This document shows positions 9,286 to 20,328 of a stretch of 64,000 nt of DNA, piece by piece. Made by a program: the position numbers and the translations under genes. The notes beneath the pieces are model-generated. The model was not told the origin of the DNA. It ran no database searches and saw only the letters and a program-made list of their open reading frames with translations. Position 1 is the stretch's first letter; each line of letters opens with the position of its first letter. The stretch is from Ornithodoros turicata (lineage: Eukaryota > Arthropoda > Arachnida > Ixodida > Argasidae). The stretch spans positions 52,122,841 through 52,186,840 of the forward strand of contig NC_088206.1 of the NCBI RefSeq assembly GCF_037126465.1, written 5' to 3'.

Positions 9286-12200
9286 TCAGTAGCGGCTCGA
9301 TATGCCGCTATTCTTCAAGAATGCACATAATGCTTTCATGGCCTTGTCTTGTTGAGGACCGGACCAAGGTCCAAGAATCTTGTAGAAGCTGAATGGACGG
9401 TTGTCAAGTTGTTCCAGTGTCGTTTGAAGTTTTCTTCTATGTTTCTCAAACACTGGACAATGCATTATGACGTGGCGCGTATCGTCGGGGACGTTGCAAG
9501 TTCTGCAGAGTGGGGAGTTTGCTAGCTTCATTTTGCGAAGGGTTTTTCTTGTATATAATTGTCCCAGTCGGGTCCTGTGAATAGCTGTTTGAATAGTTCT
9601 GTCTAGGCTGACAGGGATATTTGTTGTCAGACCTGGATCTATTGTAGAGAGGTAATCTGCGGGCCGTAGAGATGCCTTCCAGAGGTTTCTAGTGAGTTGC
9701 TGAATTGTGTTCTTCAGGTGGATTTTGCTGTCGGCCTTTGAGAAGGGTATGACACTAAGCCTGGTCTTCTGCAATGCTGCTTTTGCTGCCTTGTCGGCAA
9801 CCTCGTTGCCTGGAATTCCGCAGTGGGAGGGGATCCACTGTAGAGTTAGATTGTGTCCATTTTGTATGGCCTCTTGGAAGGTGACAAGAATTTTATAAAC
9901 CAAAAAGTTGTTGTCACACTGTTTGGTGATTGCCTGTAGGGCGGGTTTGGAGTCGGTGCATACTAGCCAACTTTTGTGTACGGATATCTTGATAAAACGG
10001 AGTGCCTTCAGTATCCCGTGAAGCTCCGCTGTGGTGGAGGATGTGTCGTGTGAGAGCCTGTATCCTTTGACTGTGTTTTAAGCGACGAAGGCACTTGCTG
10101 ATTTTCCTGCAGCAACTGAGCCATCAGTGTAGATAACTGTTTACATAGGGAAGTTGTCTTGCAGGTAGGCGAGGGAGAGTGTTCTTAGCACAGAGGCATC
10201 TGTTTCCGCCTTTGTAGTTATTCTTGGGATCTGTGTGCAGATTTTCGGTTGCAGGAGGAGCCATGGAGGGTGTACCTGTCGCAGAGTGTGGACTCTCTTC
10301 TTGGGAAGGGTTGTGTTTAACTTCAGAAGTGTCTTTGCTGCTCGGCTTTTGTAACGGGCTTGTATTTTTTTAGGTAGTTGATTATCCGTGTGCCTGGTAA
10401 GTAGCCGGATAATGTGCCGTCGTGTCTCTTGATGCCGTAGTGCTTCAACTGGAGTTCCGCGGGCTTCTACTAGGAATGTTGTCGTTCTGGCTGTTCTTGG
10501 TAGGCCGAGACAAATCCTGAGGCTTTTTGCCAGTAAGTTGTTAAGCTTAGTTTCTTGTTTAGGAGTTATGCCATGAAGATGCGGGATGCTGAAGGCAAGT
10601 GTTTGTTTTATCACGGCCTGATGAACGTTTCGGATGGCTTTTCCGTTCCCTCGTTTCATGCCTGCCAGCATCCTCATGACATTTGAGTATGTCTTAGTAG
10701 TTCGTTGTAGTTTATTTATTTCTGGGGTCCAAGAAAGGTTTTGATGTAGGACTATTCCCAGAAATCTGTGGCTACGTGTCCTCTTGATTTGTTCGCGTCT
10801 TATTTCCAGACTGAAGTCCTTAATTTCCTACGGGTGAAGGCAATGTAAACTGTCTTTTCTGGACAGAGGTCCATTGCACGTTCTTCTAGGAAACAAGCGA
10901 TGGTTTCCAAAGCATGGTCGAGTGTTCTCTTGATATAACTGATGTACCGTCCTGAGACCCATATACATAGATCATCTGCATACATGGTGATTTTAACACG
11001 TTTAGGAAGAAGCTTTACCAACTCATACATGACGAGGTTGAAGAGAATGGGGCTGATGACACCTCCTTGTGGCACTCAATGACTTATTGTAGTCGCCCTT
11101 GTTTTCCCTTCTGTTGTAACCATTTCTATAGTCCTTTCAGTGAGATAGTCAGATATCCAGTCGTATGCACGGCCTCCGATGTCAGCGTTTAAGAGCCCCT
11201 GACGCACTTGTGGGTGGCTGATCGTATCAAAGGCTCGTTTGAGATCCAGGAAAACTGTTATATAAGACAGGGCCATGTTGTGTTCAACCTCAGAGACGAG
11301 ATCCATAACGGAGTCCGTTGAGCAGCGGCCTTTTCTGAAACCTGTGAGTTCGTCCGGAAAGACATTGTGCTTCTCCAGCCACCAGTTTATCCTGCAAAGT
11401 ACCATACGTTCCATCACCTTGCCTATACAGCCGGTGAGGCTGAAAGGTCGATAGGATTGAATATCTGTGGGTGTTTTATTTGGTTTGAGGATTGGTACGA
11501 CCTGAGCCATTTTCCATTCCTTGGGCAAGTATCCCTTTTCCCATACATTATTGTAGATATCAAGTAGTTGCTGGGTGGCGGTTGGTCCGAGGTTTTCCAG
11601 CGATTTATAAGTAATTTTGTCATGTCCTGGGGCTGTTTTCTTTCTCGATGCTTTTGCAAGTGCTCGCTGTAGTTCACCCATGGTAAATTTTGAATCCATT
11701 TCTGGTGTTCCTTTACGTTTGGACACGAGTACATTTACGTAAGCAGTTCGGGCTGATTGTATATGCATAAGGCTTGAAGAGGCCTCAGATGGTCTTGTTA
11801 TTGTCGTAAGGAATTCTTCAGCAATCATTTTTTCCGAGATCCCAGTTTTCAAAGCAATGGCACGGAAAGGAATGTTTTGCTTGGGAAGTGATTTCAAGCT
11901 TTTTATGATGCGCCATATCTTGGTGCTACTTGTTGATGGATCTAATGAGGCACAAGTCTCGGTCCATTTTTTTTATGGCTAATTGTTTGAGATGTCTCTT
12001 GATTTTTTCTTTGAGTGCACTGGCCTCCTTCCAATGTCTTAGGTCCCCTGAGCGTCTGAATCGTCGTTCAGTCCTTCTGCGCCGGGCCCTGAGTTGCTGG
12101 AACTTAGCATCAATATTTGTATATGCACTAGGTACTGTAACTGTCTTGCTTGCTTCCCGAAGGTTTTCTTGTATTTTTGCTGCAAAGTCTCTCGGAGATC

Positions 12201-12966
12201 CACAGCCTGAGAGGGATGCCGTGTTTTTATGTCGGAAATCATGCCAGTTGTAGACTGTAAGGGACCTTCTGGGTTTTTGTTGCCTGCAGCTTTCTTCAAT
12301 AATATAGATTGGAATGTGGTCACTTCCTCTTGTATCAAGATCCACAGCCCATGTAAGGTCTTGTGCAATATCATTTGTGCACAGTGTGACATCAATGCAG
12401 CTGCTGTAGGTTGGGCCACGCAAAAACGTTGGAGAGCCATCGTTTAGAACTGTAAGATTAAGGCCCATAACCAGGTTCTCTAGCTGTCGTCCTCTTGCGT
12501 CCGTTTTTCTGCTTCCCCATAGAGGGGAATGAGCATTTACATCAGCACATATTATTGCGGGTTGAGGTAGCAAGGAGATAAACGTCCGTAATTGCTTAGT
12601 ATCAACTGCATTTTTTGGAGGTATATATGCTGCAACAATGGTAACTGTCTTTGTAGATAGGCGCGCTTTTGCAATAACATATTCCACAGAGCCGACACTG
12701 GATGACTGCACAAAAACCGACGGAATATCTCTCCTGATTGCTAACAGTACACGGCTCTTGTGTCCCGGGCACATGTAACAAACATAGTTCCTGAAATACT
12801 AGATAGATACTCCATAGATCCTGAAAGTACTGCTGATTCCAGTTTCTATGTACGCTAGCACTGGGGTAGTAAAACGTAACAAAAAGTTTCGCACGTCACT
12901 GATTCGTCCTTGAAGTCCATTACAATTCCACTGCATAATCGTTGCACTGCTGTAGATTTTATCCAT
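9286..12966 (-). pseudogene. I-clade LINE ORF2 (endonuclease, reverse transcriptase, RNase H) with stops and frameshifts
   Basis: The ATG at 12966 lies at the end of ORF1. The N-terminus contains IMQWNCNGLQGRISDVR, then an in-frame TAG at about 12800. Endonuclease motifs follow: ADVNAHSPLWGS and TRGSDHIPI within 12774-11926. The RT domain runs 11897-11076 with SYRPFSLTGCIGKVMERMV, GFRKGRCSTDSVMDL and VFLDLKRAFDTI. A single TGA near 11075 interrupts it just before PQGGVISPILFN, and the catalytic YADD follows in 11075-10800. RNase H is in the C-terminal part: a WIPSHCGIPGNEVADKAAKA motif in 9903-9286, then a Cys/His stretch CRTCNVPDDTRHVIMHC. Further frame breaks lie near 10.7 and 9.9-10.1 kb. 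All RT catalytic Asp residues remain. Dead in cis but only moderately decayed. Confidence 0.75.
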
Positions 12967-14443
12967 GACTGACTTGCGTAATGATCCTCAGCAGCTTAGG
13001 TTCGAAGGCTAGAACCTGCTTTCCCTCAGAAAGTTGTTGGGCTTGTGGGAGAGACACAACAATAGCCTTAAATGCTGCTAGAACAAAAGGAATGATCTGG
13101 AGGACCAAGGAGACTTCTGTTGTGGGAGGAACCCGTCTGTCTGGTCGAGGGATGAGTTTCCTTGGTGGCACTGGTGGCGGGGTAGGCTTGTAACTTTCGG
13201 CAGACTTTTCAGTAGACCACACACTTGGAGACGGTGGAGGCTTTTCTGCTGGTGGTGGGCCTGTGGTCTTTCGTTCTTGCCTTGTTTTAGCTGGCCTTTG
13301 TGGCAGCTGAGGGAAATTTTCAGACGTTGGCGGTGGTGGCAGAAGCTGTTCTTTCTTTTGTTGAGCCTTTTGTTTTGTTTTCCGACTTGCAGCTTGGAAA
13401 TCACTCTTTACTTCTTCATTACCGTGGGCATCAGCCTTGACTGCTCTCATGGCGCCTAGGCGTCGGGGACACTTGCCATAGGAAGCTGCGTGGGGGCCAT
13501 TACAGTTGGCACACTTCTTTTCCCTTCTCGCAACACAGTCACGATAGTTGTGTGGCCCTGCACATACCTTACAGCGCGTGGTGCCTCTGCAATTCTTTGC
13601 GAGGTGGCCGAACCGCATGCAGTTGTAACATTGGGTTGGCGTAAAATACTCATACACTTTGCAAGTGTCAAATCCCAGTTTTATAGAGTCCGGCATTTGA
13701 ACATCAGACTTGAAGGTAATAATCACACTAGTGTAGTTCCTGACGCGTATGTCTCCGACGTCTTGCTCCTTGAAGCCTTTTTGACGACGAGCGTACACAG
13801 CACCATAGGGTTGCAAGAAATCCAACAGTTGTTCATCAGTGTATGGAATCCTGAGTCCAACTATTTTCCCGATGTTTCTTGCATATGAATCGGCAACTCG
13901 TGAGGTCACAGCAACACTGGCAAGCGTTGTTAGCGCAAGCAAGGCTTTGGCAGCAGGCAGAGATGCAACCGATATCACAATACTGCCGTCCTTTGCGAAA
14001 CGGTGGCTTTTAATTTGCTCCTGAGTTGCTTGCAGGACTTCTTTAGCAACGTTGTTTGGGTTTACTTGCAAGAAAGATTCCTTAGGATTAACAGATATTC
14101 CTGCTTTCCTTTGCTTTTTGTGCACCACAGTGATGAATCCCTCATCGTCTTCCATTTTATCTGAGAGATCGTTTATCCAGGACTGGTTCAGAGCACTATC
14201 TATAGCCACATCATTGCTGCGTTTGTTAAGTGCAGTTGTAAGACTATCACTTTCAGTAGATTTCTCATCAGAATCGCTTATCTCACCCTTGTCTGAGGTG
14301 TCAATACGAGGGCGTTTGTTCTGACTGGGCTTACTTTGCATTTGTGAAGTTGTCAGGGGGTCCTTAGCCAGGCCGTTTTGGCGAGCATCGCCCTCCATGC
14401 CTTGATCCGCCGCGGTTGATAACTGCGACGTTAATTGAGGCAC
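12959..14443 (-). CDS. I-clade LINE ORF1 (gag-like, three zinc knuckles), intact 494 aa
   Basis: The frame is complete from ATG 14443 to a stop at 12959. The N-terminal 120 residues are polar and acidic (DTSDKGEISDSDEKSTESD). The middle has an RRM-like fold (about residues 130-260). Three Cys/His knuckles follow at about 268-330: CYNCMRFGHLAKNC, CKVCAGPHNYRDC and CANCNGPHAASYGKC. A Pro-rich, basic tail (PPPVPPRKLIPRPDRR) runs to the end. ORF1 binds the element RNA to form the transposition particle. It overlaps the ORF2 start by a few bases, as in related LINEs. It has stayed open while ORF2 decayed, possibly by chance in a recent copy. Confidence 0.8.
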   Translation of the reverse strand: MPQLTSQLSTAADQGMEGDARQNGLAKDPLTTSQMQSKPSQNKRPRIDTSDKGEISDSDEKSTESDSLTTALNKRSNDVAIDSALNQSWINDLSDKMEDDEGFITVVHKKQRKAGISVNPKESFLQVNPNNVAKEVLQATQEQIKSHRFAKDGSIVISVASLPAAKALLALTTLASVAVTSRVADSYARNIGKIVGLRIPYTDEQLLDFLQPYGAVYARRQKGFKEQDVGDIRVRNYTSVIITFKSDVQMPDSIKLGFDTCKVYEYFTPTQCYNCMRFGHLAKNCRGTTRCKVCAGPHNYRDCVARREKKCANCNGPHAASYGKCPRRLGAMRAVKADAHGNEEVKSDFQAASRKTKQKAQQKKEQLLPPPPTSENFPQLPQRPAKTRQERKTTGPPPAEKPPPSPSVWSTEKSAESYKPTPPPVPPRKLIPRPDRRVPPTTEVSLVLQIIPFVLAAFKAIVVSLPQAQQLSEGKQVLAFEPKLLRIITQVSHG

Positions 14444-14576
14444 ATGGTACTGTAACTTACAGCTACCTGAGAGGCGGACGGTTTGTCCGCATAGAGTGGA
14501 AAGTCGGCGAGCAGGGTAGCCTTGTAAGTAACGGTGTCAGAAAAATGGGAACAAAATAGGCTTAGCGAAGAGCTAT

Positions 14577-16487
14577 ATGCAAACCACGACCTACTACTAT
14601 GCTAGAGTCCTGGACATCCGCAAAGCTCCCAGCACCGGGGTAGTAGTTCTGGCAATCGCAGCTCGCCTATTGGATTTGGCGCTAGCTCGCACTATTCGTT
14701 ACCACGTGACTTGCCGAAACCGCGGCAATGCATTGTGGGCTCTGTTGACAACGACGAAGCAGTAAGAGAGAGAATAGCGTGTGCTTAGCAACAGAGCACT
14801 TAGTAACTTAGTAGCACGAAAGACTGTGGCAAGGGTGACAGTGTCATTCCCTCTCGCCAATAATGCTATGTGGCGCTTGCAGTGGCCACTACCGCAACTA
14901 TCCCATGACCCGGCTCTCCCATAGGCGATCGCCAGCTGTCCAGGGGCGGATTACTGGCCACTTGTCGGTGCGTAGCGCAGCCTCGTCTCCATAGTAACGC
15001 GTGCTGCACGTGACCCGCTTCGTCGTGAGAAGGAAGAAGTGACCTTACTCGCAGCCTGCCACCGTCGCCGGGTGTGTGGCGTTCGTAGCCATTGGGCGAG
15101 AAGGTCAGCCGACGCAAAATGCTGCGCTGTTCGTCGTTGAAAATGGCGCTTGTGTATGCGTTTCTAGAGGACCAAGGAGCCACTTCAGTGCAGTCAACAA
15201 GGACATTTTGTGCTCACAAGGATGTCTTCACGTCGTTGTCGGAAGAGCAGTTTGTTTCCTTCTTCGGACTGTCCAAAGCCTCGTGTATACACATACAGCA
15301 TGTATATGGAAACATTGACATACATATCGAGTGTTTCCCATATATAGGGAATGTTATGCACCCGCATTAGCTGAGTTAGTGTGTATGTAACCCACCATTG
15401 TGAAATTAACTCAGTCTTGCACAAGCATGACATTTCTTTATTTATGAAATATTTGGACACTGCAATAAAAAAAAACTAGCAATACTTGCGCTATTCATTT
15501 GTATGCCTTTTCTGCAGAAGCTTGTGCGCAAAATATTGTGATATTGCAGCCAGTGCCTGCGGGAATGAGCCAGCACATATTTTATTGTCCGTATTGTTAG
15601 TAACTCTTTCATTGGGCATACTTGGCATAGGCGATCAAGGCTTCCTGCCGTCCGCCGTTCTTGTTCCACGATTCTCCTTCGTTCTTCAAGGAGTTGGTGG
15701 ACATTGATGGTGGCACCTGTCTCCTCCTCCGTCGACATCTGCCTCCGCTCCGCACATTTTGAGCTTGGCTGCTTGTTGTAGCCGGCAACTCTCTGGAAGC
15801 CTCAGCAGGCTGTGTAGTCCTGAGCTGTTACCCGAATCACTGCTTAGTTTAGTTGTAGAACTAAAAAGGAGGACGAGATCACTCGACAAGCTCAGCAAGC
15901 ACAACGTAAGTCCACCAAATAACTTTATCCTCGTCAGTATAGCAATCTTCCACGCGGCGTATAGTGCACAGATCACCTTCCTCGTCTTCTACTAATGTAA
16001 TGCTAAAATAAAAAACGCAATTAATCCTCAACAAATGTGTCGCGTGAAAAGAAAAAGAGACAGCTCCGAGCACCGAAGGATTCCCTTCGAGCCGGCGACG
16101 GCAGCAGACGACACTGCACTGCATTCGCATTGGCTGATTCGTGTCTTACGTGCTCATCTAGCGAAGTATGTGCAAGAAGGTTTCTTTCCACGCGGTAATA
16201 AAATTTATATTTCTTAGAGGTAAATACAAAGTAAGTTAATGTCGTCAAATTTAGGCTTTTTGCTTGACAGACTTGCGTCTGCCACCGAGAGTAGCGTCAT
16301 TGCTCCTCGCGCCGACGAGGCTCGCCTACCCAGCGGACGACGGTGGCCTTACTGACCACTTCAGATCGTGCGTCGGCAGCGCGCGCTTGCCCGACGGTGG
16401 GCGTTGCCACGTTAGGCGGACGCACCGATGCAATGGCCAGTAATCCGCCCCAGGTCTTTAGTATAGAGTAGGTCGTGATGCAAACAC
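14577..16487. mobile_element. TIR element, hAT-like ends, with no recognisable intact gene
   Basis: CAGGGGCGGATTACTGGCCA at 14941 pairs with its complement ending at 16453 (CTGGGGCGG form), and GGTGCGT follows on both sides. A second, outer inverted pair (CACGACCTACT at about 14585 and AGTAGGTCGTG at about 16470) suggests that the true ends lie near 14577 and 16487, the left end being split by about 325 bp of extra sequence. No matching 8-bp TSD was found. Inside, 15092-15370 (+) reads like a short N-terminal exon (DVFTSLSEEQFVSFFGLSKA, similar in style to Harbinger nuclease starts), and 15976-15442 (-) holds Glu/Arg-rich reading (INVHQLLEERRRIVEQERR). These may be relics of two transposon genes. 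Superfamily is undecided between hAT and Harbinger. Confidence 0.4.
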
Positions 16488-16499
16488 GTCCTTACTCGT

Positions 16500-16933
16500 T
16501 TCGTCGTCGTCGTCCGGCTCGTAGCCTAGTCACACTGTCGTTGTCGTCGTTTATGCATTCAGACATATGTCGGCACAGTTCCCTTAGAAGTCGGCCCAGG
16601 ACGCACATTCGCCAGGGCGTGAGTCGTGACGTTGCCCACATACGTGAGGCCGACAACGGCAAGTCCTATCACCACCACCACCGTTGTCGTCGTTTATGCA
16701 TTCATCCACGGCATCTCTTGCGAAGCTTTCTGTTCGATGAGCACCTACGAATGTATTTCGTCAAGTAAAAAGAATAGTGAATTCACGATATGAATATTAA
16801 AATCTCTAACAGAATTTTTTATTTTGACGTTAACGATTTATTGAATGTAAATGCGTAACTAACGCTGTTGATGTTGTGACTGTATTGTTGAAATGCGAGC
16901 GGGCTCCAGTGGCGGGCTCGTAGCCTAGTCACA
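16500..16933 (+). repeat. Satellite copy carrying a SINE fragment
   Basis: GCTCGTAGCCTAGTCACACT at about 16519 starts a satellite piece. It breaks at about 16560 and resumes at about 16682 with CGTTGTCGTCGTTTATGCAT, continuing to 16933 where the Harbinger element is inserted. Confidence 0.75.
16560..16682 (+). repeat. SINE fragment (Ruka-like 3' part)
   Basis: ATGTCGGCACAGTTCCC and GTCGGCCCAGGACGCACA are shared, with changes, with the minus-strand SINE body at about 60.5 kb. It ends in a short CAC repeat. No tRNA-like head is present here. Confidence 0.45.
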
Positions 16934-17176
16934 GTAGGTCCATTCTTTTCGGCATGAAAAGTTCTGCACTAGTTCTACACCTGCACTTCAGTGCATGCGG
17001 AGCGCAAGTCGGGTACTGCACTCGCTGCACTGGTGCCATCTAGAAAAGAATGCAAAAGTTTCGGTGCGTGACGTTATGTCGTCTGCTATATCGTCTGCTC
17101 GTCGTCGTCTACGAAAGAAAAGTAAATTTTTGCGGCGGTAGCTTGCAGTTCGGTAATTTTAGAGGAATTGCGCCAA

Positions 17177-18353
17177 ATGACAGCCTTTCTGGCCTTTGCA
17201 CTGGAGTTTCTGGATCCCGAGTCTGAAGATGAGACAGAAAACAGCGTAGCGGCAGCAGCTGCCGAGCTCATAACGCGTCGTGAGCGTACAAGAGTTCCGC
17301 TCTACTATGAGAATGTCGTTCCGCGATACATGATTTTTGAGTACAAGCGCATGTTTCACATGTCACCAAACCTTGTGAAGCGAGTGGCCTTTATGTATCA
17401 AGAATCGGAATTTCACCCGCAGCCACACGGAGGCCGGCCATGCATACCCGCCGAAAAGGCAATCTTGATCACGCTGTCATACCTGGCTTTCGACGACCCC
17501 ATCGCGAAAATTGCCGACAAGTTCGACGTCACTGAATCGGCCGGTCACAAGACCGTAACACGCGTGTTAAAATTTCTGCAGCGCATTAGCAGCGATGTTA
17601 TTGCTTGGCCAAGTGGGGAGAGACGATCGTCCATAGAAAAAGGCTTTCTTGCGAAGGTGAAAGGTGCCGGCATACCAGACGTAATAGGGTGCGTGGACGG
17701 TTCCCACATCGAAATAAAAAGGCCGCGTGAGTCACGAGACTCGTATTTTAATCGTAAGAAATATCATTCAATCGTCCTACAAGGGATCTGTGACCGCCAA
17801 ATGAAATTCCTGGACGTGTTCGTTGGATTTCCGGGGTCCGCCCATGACGCTCGCATCCTAAGAAGCAGCTTTTTTTTTTTCGGACGCCGAAAAGAAGTGT
17901 GCAGGTACAGAATCTAATTTCATGCCTCCAGCAATAATCTAAATACAGTGTCAATCGTTTTTAGGTGGCTATATACTAGGTGATTCCGCCTACCCTCTTC
18001 TGCCGTGGCTGTTGACCCCGTACAGAGACATTGGACAGAGTTTACCTGCATGGAAGAGGAAGTACAACCTCGTACACTCGCAGCAGCGCGTTACGATAGA
18101 ACACGCATTTGAGGTGCTCAAGCAGCGGTTCCAACGTCTCTACTATGTGGACACAGACAGCATCCATCAAGCGTGTCTCATAGTGCTTGGGTCATGTGTG
18201 CTGCACAATATGTGCGCAGAGCAAGACGACATAGATGACATCCATGAGCTGCCCGATATTGAGTGCGTGACCACAGAAGAAGAAGAGCAGATTGATGAAT
18301 CTGGCAATCGACATGTGGGAGAAACACGTAAGGACATTGCACTGGGCCTGTAG
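17177..18353 (+). pseudogene. PIF/Harbinger nuclease (HARBI1-like), two exons, one frameshift
   Basis: ATG at 17177, exon 1 to 17904, a GT/AG intron at 17905-17964, exon 2 at 17965-18353. The catalytic triad is visible: Asp in IGCVDGSHIE, Asp in LGDSAYPLL just after the intron, and Glu in RVTIEHAFEVLKQRF. Other family blocks are YFNRKKYHSIVLQGICD, VGFPGSAHDARIL, and CVLHNMC near the C-terminus. The exon 1 and exon 2 frames agree only if the reading shifts within an 11-T run at 17870-17880, so this copy has a one-base slip (or the run is a sequencing error). The enzyme cuts and rejoins DNA at TIRs in the nucleus together with its Myb-like partner. Confidence 0.75.
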
Positions 18354-18525
18354 GAGTCCTCAAAGTAAATGTTGCTGTCACTTTTAGGGTACAGGTCGCG
18401 TCGGCATGCTTCGTGCCGTGCCATTTCATTACATACATGATAAAAATAAATAAACAGAAAAGCAACCAGAATGTTGTATTGTCAGCTGGGGTACATATAC
18501 ATATTATAGTTGTGAGACAGAACAG

Positions 18526-19493
18526 TCACGGCTGCTGTCCATGTGCGCACAGCCTTGTGTCGTGGCCACATGTGCATGTGGGAGACTCCCGCATCGCTCG
18601 TATTTCGGCTAAGAAAATTTTAAAGAGTTCGACTCTTTGTTCATGGTGAGCTTCCCGTAGATCGTTGCAGCGACGCAGCTCTGCCGTCATCTCTCGTATG
18701 GCCACTGCTGCAGATTCCTTCCGCGCAACTCTCCTCCGCTGCTGCGTCTTGTGTAAGCCTTCTGAAACATCGGGTACCAGCGTTTCTTCGTCATTAACAA
18801 GGTGGTCATCTTCACTGGAAGGAATTGTATATGTAGGCGATGTAAGAAAAGTTGTTGAGTCACTGGGTACTTATTAACCACTGATTTTCCTTGGCCCAGA
18901 AGTACCACTGGAGTAATGTGGTGCTGCTTTTCCAACACGTCGTGAAGGGCTTTAAAATGGATTGAATGTCATAATGGAAAACACATGTTGGCGTTTACAT
19001 AGTTTATGCGCACGTTTTATACGTGAGCCTGCATGGTCGTTACTTACTCTTCGTATTCAAAAGTAACTCGGCAACTACCAGAAGAGTTATTCCTTTTCTT
19101 TGTATTCTTGTAAGCCCTTTCCAGGGACTTCCATCTGTTTTGGACCTGGACTGCAGTTAACTCCTCTGCGAATTCCTGGTTCAGTTTGTTGGCCAGATCG
19201 GTCCAAAGAGCTTTCATGGTTTTGTGTGCAGACTTCTTTCCGACGCGTGTAATCTCCTCTATGTAAGAATTTATTAAGAAAAGCGTCTTGCGAGTGGTCC
19301 ACAGCCTTTCGGGTTCCTTCCTCGCTGGTTCTGGGCACGGCAGGGATGCAGGTTGCTGCGAGGCTCCATGATTTATAACTGATGGCGATGACGACGCTGA
19401 CAGTAGAGTTGAACGCGGTGTGTGTTCTGAAAGTATCCCTGCAGGCGGCATATGGTAGATGTGCTCTCCATCTGTTAAATGAAACAGATGCAC
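18526..19493 (-). CDS. Harbinger Myb/SANT-like DNA-binding partner, about three exons
   Basis: Exon 1 (19493 to about 19046) starts MHLFHLTDGEH and contains an MADF/Myb-SANT trihelix: LWTTRKTLFLINSYIEEI, then MKALWTDLANKLNQEF and VQNRWKSLERAYKNTKKRN. The Trp spacing is typical of the second protein of PIF/Harbinger elements. A donor GTAAGT follows the codons for EYEE. A middle exon around 18.94-18.85 kb (ALHDVLEKQHHITP) and a last exon from about 18813 to the TGA at 18526 continue, with EDDHLVNDEETLVPD, a basic coiled-coil stretch RVARKESAAVAIREM and a Cys/His end TCTCGHDTRLCAHG. Exact middle splice sites are uncertain. It is expected to carry the nuclease to TIRs and into the nucleus. It lies tail-to-tail with the nuclease, 172 bp apart. 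Confidence 0.65.
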
Positions 19494-20307
19494 ACGCGAC
19501 AGATGTCATAAATGGTTTGAAAATAATCCGACACCATGACATAGCACGATGTTGGACTATGCCATTATACTAACCCCTACATAAATGACTGAACAGATAA
19601 ATTGAGCTTCTTGGGGTTTGCCGCTGTACCCGAAGACATCAACACTCCTGCGCTTCACTTGCATCTTTTGTACTCCGGCAAGGCAGCAAATCTTTGTCAA
19701 CTTTTGCACGACCTTCCCTAGGCGCACGAGTACATGCTTATGCATCATTCTTAATCTTACCATATAATATATTCTCTAACAACAACAACAACAACAAAAA
19801 GAGATATAAAGGCATACTCCCATTCTTCCCTGGGTAGTTTGCAGCATGCGCCGTATCGTCGACGGACCGTAGTTCAACGATAGCCGCGTATTTCCTTTGC
19901 AATACGACTAGCATTTTTCGTCATGCAATACGTGCACACCTACTTGATGTTACGTAGAGGTATTCTCCGTCGTTCATAAGGTGCTGTCCGTCTTCCGACA
20001 GCACTGGCCAGGCTGTCACCGACGTTGTCGTCGCCATGTTGTCGTCTGCTACGCGTGTCGTTGCTACTCTCATTTTTGCACATTGATTGCACCACCGAGT
20101 TCGTCAGTGCAGGAAAATTGTGAACTCGTGCAGTTTGAGTGCAGCACTGTTAGCGAAAAGAATAGGGAAGTGCAGGTGCAGTGCAAGTGCGCATCGAAAA
20201 GAATGCGAAAGTGCGGCACTGCCAGAACCAGTGCAGACGGTGCAGGTATGGTGAGCTAGAATAGAGCTTCTAGCTCACCATAGTGCAGGTGAAAAGAATG
20301 GACCTAC

Positions 20308-20328
20308 TGTCGTTATCGTCGTTTATGC
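20308..20328 (+). repeat. 21-bp satellite remnant between two transposons
   Basis: TGTCGTTATCGTCGTTTATG plus C continues the satellite unit broken at 16933 and ends in GTTTATGC, the left TSD (20321-20328) of the next element. Confidence 0.8.

Larger units (their letters stand above)
9114..14560 (-). mobile_element. I-clade LINE with RNase H, ORF1 intact, ORF2 broken
   Basis: On the minus strand the order is ORF1 with three zinc knuckles, then AP endonuclease, reverse transcriptase and RNase H, the domain order of the I group. The 3' end is a (GAA)n run at about 9114-9134 abutting satellite sequence, matching the short-repeat tails of I-clade elements rather than poly(A). The 5' limit is uncertain, placed within about 100 bp upstream of the ORF1 start at 14443. 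Confidence 0.75.
16934..20307. mobile_element. PIF/Harbinger DNA transposon with nuclease and Myb/SANT genes
   Basis: Inverted ends GTAGGTCCATTCTTTTC and GAAAAGAATGGACCTAC bound 3374 bp. The flanks (TAGCCTAGTCACA left, TGTCGTTATCGTCGTTTATG right) are the two halves of one satellite unit, so the insertion point is certain to within a few bases. A clean 3-bp TSD is not evident because AGT/ACT at the ends are part of the inverted repeat. Subterminal regions are rich in GTGCA/TGCAC words (16970-17040 and 20110-20290), possibly transposase-binding sites. Two convergent genes are inside. Confidence 0.8.
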
